From the NCBI RefSeq assembly GCF_014836335.1, contig NZ_JACSRA010000009.1:62001-126000 (forward strand): a DNA stretch of 64,000 nt, written 5' to 3'. Source of the stretch: Clostridium cibarium. Its GTDB lineage: Bacteria > Bacillota > Clostridia > Clostridiales > Clostridiaceae. Below, one piece after another: positions 61,814-64,000 of this stretch; positions within the stretch are counted from its first letter, which is position 1; the number at the start of each line of letters is the position of its first letter. Position numbers and translations under genes: made by a program. Under the pieces are notes generated by a model. It had not been told where the DNA came from. It ran no database searches and saw nothing but the letters and a program-made list of their open reading frames with translations.

Positions 61814-61848
61814 AGCCCACAATATCCGAATACTGGACTTTGTGGGTT
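61814..61848 (+). terminator. Terminator of nagA
   Basis: Nine-base stem (agcccacaa / ttgtgggtt), 17-base loop. About 50 bases past the stop. The stem and its right flank resemble the hairpin at 63353-63390. Confidence 0.65.
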
Positions 61849-62003
61849 TCATAGTGGAGGAGAAGTATGCTCTATCAACTCTATCTATCATATCCATAAT
61901 ATTCATCTGGATCTTCACTCTATCATTTTACAGTCATGAATCAATTTGCTGTACACCCGTAGAGATCTTTATTGCATAGTTTATTTACATTTACCTTCAA
62001 CGC

Positions 62004-62639
62004 TTATCTTATGAAGTTGGTAAATATTTTATCTTCTCTTTCATTTTCCTTTACATTATTTTTACCAGAATCAATAACCTTCAATAACCATGCCATATTC
62101 TTTCCTAGAACACTCATAATTTGCATCCCTTCGTGATCCTGTACTGCTTCCCCTGGTTCTCTGCCATGAACTACATTCCAATAATTTGATGATGGTATTA
62201 CCATCTCTGAATAATTGATATAATTATTCAACTGTTCAAATGTTGGAACACCACCGGATCTTCTTACTGCCACCACACTAGCCCCTACCTTATGTCTAAG
62301 CATTCCATTATTCACAGATGTAACTAAAAATGCACGATCCAAAAATGATTTCATGGTTCCTGGTATAGCTGAATAATGTACAGGAGAACCTAGAATAATT
62401 CCATCAGCTTCCTTCATCTTTTGAATCCAATCATTAACCTCATCATTCTGCATAACACATCTTTCATTCATGTTTCTACTGCATCCTCCACAATCAACAC
62501 ATCCACGTATTATCTTATTTCCAACATGAATAATCTCTACCTCTATATTTTCTTTCTCTAACTCTGCTACTACGACCTTTATTGCCTCATAAGTATTTCC
62601 ATTCTTTTTAGGACTTCCATTAAAAACAACTACTTTCAT
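62004..62639 (-). CDS. NAD(P)H-dependent FMN / iron-sulfur flavoprotein-type reductase
   Basis: 211 residues from ATG 62639, with GGAGGT seven bases upstream (an ATG at 62672 has no site). Flavodoxin-like fold: VVVFNGSPKKNGNT (FMN phosphate loop), GIILGSPVHYSAIPGTMKSFLDRA, VVAVRRSGG. The cysteine set C47, C50, C53 and C61 (GCVDCGGC...C) fits the compact cluster of iron-sulfur flavoproteins or could be redox thiols. Probably a cytosolic quinone/flavin or stress reductase. It diverges from an HxlR regulator, a typical pairing for redox-stress control. Confidence 0.87.
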   Translation of the reverse strand: MKVVVFNGSPKKNGNTYEAIKVVVAELEKENIEVEIIHVGNKIIRGCVDCGGCSRNMNERCVMQNDEVNDWIQKMKEADGIILGSPVHYSAIPGTMKSFLDRAFLVTSVNNGMLRHKVGASVVAVRRSGGVPTFEQLNNYINYSEMVIPSSNYWNVVHGREPGEAVQDHEGMQIMSVLGKNMAWLLKVIDSGKNNVKENEREDKIFTNFIR

Positions 62640-62915
62640 ATATATACCTCCATATAATTTATTTCCAAACATATGTTTATTATATGGTTCACTAATATAG
62701 GTAACAAGTACGCACTTTTTAGTTAGATTACTTACCTTTAAGTAAGATTTATTGCAATATCTATGTTAGTATAAAGTAAAATTTCACTTAAAAATAATAT
62801 ATGTTTATTTTAATTTAGAAATTTGTTATTATGAAGTTACTTGGTATATACTGTAATTCTACTGCATGGTTAATCAAGTTTTATTAAATATAAAAGATTA
62901 AAGGTAGGTAAGCAA
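62640..62915. promoter_or_regulatory. Divergent spacer of flavoprotein and HxlR genes
   Basis: 276 bases without a gene. The palindrome CTTAC-N6-GTAAG (62731-62746) and a nearby GTAACAAGTACGC are candidate HxlR sites. Promoters not resolved. Confidence 0.4.
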
Positions 62916-63257
62916 ATGATAAATTATAATGGTAGGCACTATGTATGTTTATTAGATTTTGCAATGGATTTTATCAGGGGTAAATGGAAGGCAGTTTTAT
63001 TATGTCATTTATATGATGAACCTAAAAGATTCTTAGAGCTTCAACGAATAACTAAGGGAATAAGTCAAAAGGTATTAAATGAAAAGCTTAAAGAATTAGA
63101 AAATGACGACTTAATAAATAAACATATTTATCCTGAAATCCCACCAAAAGTTGAATATTATCTTACTAAAAAAGGAAGAGACCTTACTAAAATCATTAAA
63201 GAAATTGAGTCTTGGTCTATTAAATATTATTCTCACTTAGACAGTGGATGCAAATAA
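62916..63257 (+). CDS. HxlR family transcriptional regulator
   Basis: 113 residues, the usual size. Winged helix: CLLDFAMDFIRGKWKAVLLCHLYDEPKRFLELQRITKGISQKVLNEKLKELENDDLINKHIYPEIPPKVEYYLTKKGRDL, an unmistakable HxlR signature. Members often sense aldehydes, quinones or disulfide stress through a cysteine; here C10 and C24 are possible. It should control the divergent flavoprotein. Start follows AAAGGTAGGTAAGCAA. Confidence 0.93.
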   Translation: MINYNGRHYVCLLDFAMDFIRGKWKAVLLCHLYDEPKRFLELQRITKGISQKVLNEKLKELENDDLINKHIYPEIPPKVEYYLTKKGRDLTKIIKEIESWSIKYYSHLDSGCK

Positions 63258-63352
63258 TTCAATTTAGTATATTGAATTAAAGATATTATATAATTCTTCG
63301 AATATACTTGCAGCCTAAATATAACTAACTCTCATTTTCTCTAAAAAACATA

Positions 63353-63390
63353 AAACCCACAACAATACACCTCTGTATTATCGTGGGTTT
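63353..63390. terminator. Terminator between HxlR and nitroreductase genes
   Basis: Outer stem aaacccac / gtgggttt with inner partial pairing (caatac / gtatta). Lies between convergent genes and may serve both. Confidence 0.65.
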
Positions 63391-63452
63391 CATGATGGAA
63401 ACAAAGCATGATCTTTAAAATCCACCATAATTATAAATAATTTATATACCAA

Positions 63453-64000
63453 TTACTTAGTTTTTAATCCTTGTTTATTAATAGCCTCTTTAACTTTAGG
63501 ATAATAAACTGATTGATAAATTCTTGAAGTGAAAGTACTCCAATTTGTCTCTTGCTCAGATCTTCCAATTTCCTTTAAATATTCATCCATTTGTTCATCA
63601 TAAACATTAATTGAATCTTCAACAGCTTTTATATCATAACTTTCGTTATGCTTAAAGCTATCAAAAGGAACTCTAGGTTTTTTATGTGATTCATCGGCTG
63701 GATATCCAATAACTAAACCTACCATTGGAAAAGTATATTTAGGTAATCCTAATATTTCTATAACTTCTTCTGGATTTTTTCTGATACCTCCAATAGGTAC
63801 TGTGCCAAGTCCAAATGATTCGGCAGCAACAACAGACGCTCCTAAAGCTATTCCAACATCTACACCTCCTGCAAGAATACCTTCTATATCTTCATGAATT
63901 ACTTGCTTAAGACCAGTTTTTTCACCTGCAAGATAAGTTCTATAGAAATCCATCACAAATACTAAGAATACTGGAGCTTTTGCAACATATTCTTGATTAC
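63453..64000 (-). CDS. Nitroreductase family protein, 5' end outside window
   Basis: The frame is open from the stop at 63453 to the right edge, giving at least 182 residues, so the gene is cut at its 5' end. The edge part reads NQEYVAKAPVFLVFVMDFYRT. Then EGILAGGVDVGIALGASVVAAESFGLGTVPIGGIRKNPEEVIEILGLPKYTFPMVGLVIGYP, the classic NfsA/FRP-type flavin reductase signature. It reduces nitro compounds or flavins with NAD(P)H and FMN. An apparent start at 63956 is internal, because conserved residues lie upstream of it. Confidence 0.88.
   Translation of the reverse strand, partial: NQEYVAKAPVFLVFVMDFYRTYLAGEKTGLKQVIHEDIEGILAGGVDVGIALGASVVAAESFGLGTVPIGGIRKNPEEVIEILGLPKYTFPMVGLVIGYPADESHKKPRVPFDSFKHNESYDIKAVEDSINVYDEQMDEYLKEIGRSEQETNWSTFTSRIYQSVYYPKVKEAINKQGLKTK

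Noticed and set aside
63453-63956. Nitroreductase start at 63956
   Set aside because: Conserved residues (YVAKAPVFLVFV) continue upstream to the edge, so the apparent start is internal and the gene is truncated by the window.

Overview
The window is low-GC DNA (about 28-30% G+C by eye) with purine-rich ribosome binding sites, many TTG/GTG starts and short A+T-rich intergenic gaps ending in strong intrinsic terminators. It encodes a dockerin-bearing GH5 cellulase, CBM3 modules, GH16/GH26 beta-glucanases and YesMN-type two-component systems. Together these point to a saccharolytic, probably solventogenic, Clostridium sensu stricto. No species is claimed. No rRNA, tRNA, CRISPR array, prophage or intact insertion sequence was seen.

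Layout. 0-7.5 kb: a YczE-like membrane protein, a secreted FAS1 protein, a GH5 endoglucanase with dockerin, an ECF S-component next to a class V aminotransferase, a Fur-controlled esterase and an unknown protein. 7.6-10.7 kb: an ATP-dependent Lon protease with a TetR regulator; two matching operators lie before the two genes. 10.8-15.4 kb: a yclNOPQ-type ferric-siderophore importer diverging from an AraC regulator across a Fur box. 15.7-22.2 kb: one 2173-residue secreted protein with 13 Fn3-like modules, 7 near-identical Ig-like repeats and 2 CBM3-like modules. 22.4-27.5 kb: a C45-type acyltransferase, a sugar O-acetyltransferase, a Cof phosphatase with an RpiR regulator, and a DMT transporter. 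27.6-32.7 kb: a five-gene peptide/nickel-class ABC importer behind a Fur-box-like site. 33.2-40.8 kb: GH16 and GH26 beta-glucanases and a solute-binding protein / YesM / YesN sensing unit with a GC-rich RNA-like fragment inside it. 41-45.4 kb: a secreted beta-lactamase-fold hydrolase, decayed gene fragments and small proteins. 45.5-47.1 kb: a multicopper oxidase with unusual ligand order. 47.4-53.9 kb: a sodium:sugar symporter diverging from a second kinase / regulator / sugar-binding unit. 54-61.8 kb: a DMT transporter behind an attenuator-like leader, a mannose-family PTS with its DUF956 partner, and nagB-gntR / nagA. 62-64 kb: a flavoprotein with a divergent HxlR regulator, and a truncated nitroreductase.

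How the genes fit together. Three themes recur. (1) Plant polysaccharide use: cellulase, lichenase/mannanase-type enzymes, a cellulose-binding giant protein, and two extracellular-sugar sensing units in which a membrane-anchored binding protein sits with a LytS/YesM kinase and YesN regulator. (2) Iron: three Fur-type palindromes of nearly the same sequence precede an esterase, a siderophore importer and a peptide/nickel-class importer, suggesting one regulon for uptake and hydrolysis of metal chelates. (3) Amino-sugar and hexose use: PTS, nagA, nagB and their GntR regulator. Functions beyond family level are inferred from sequence features and context.
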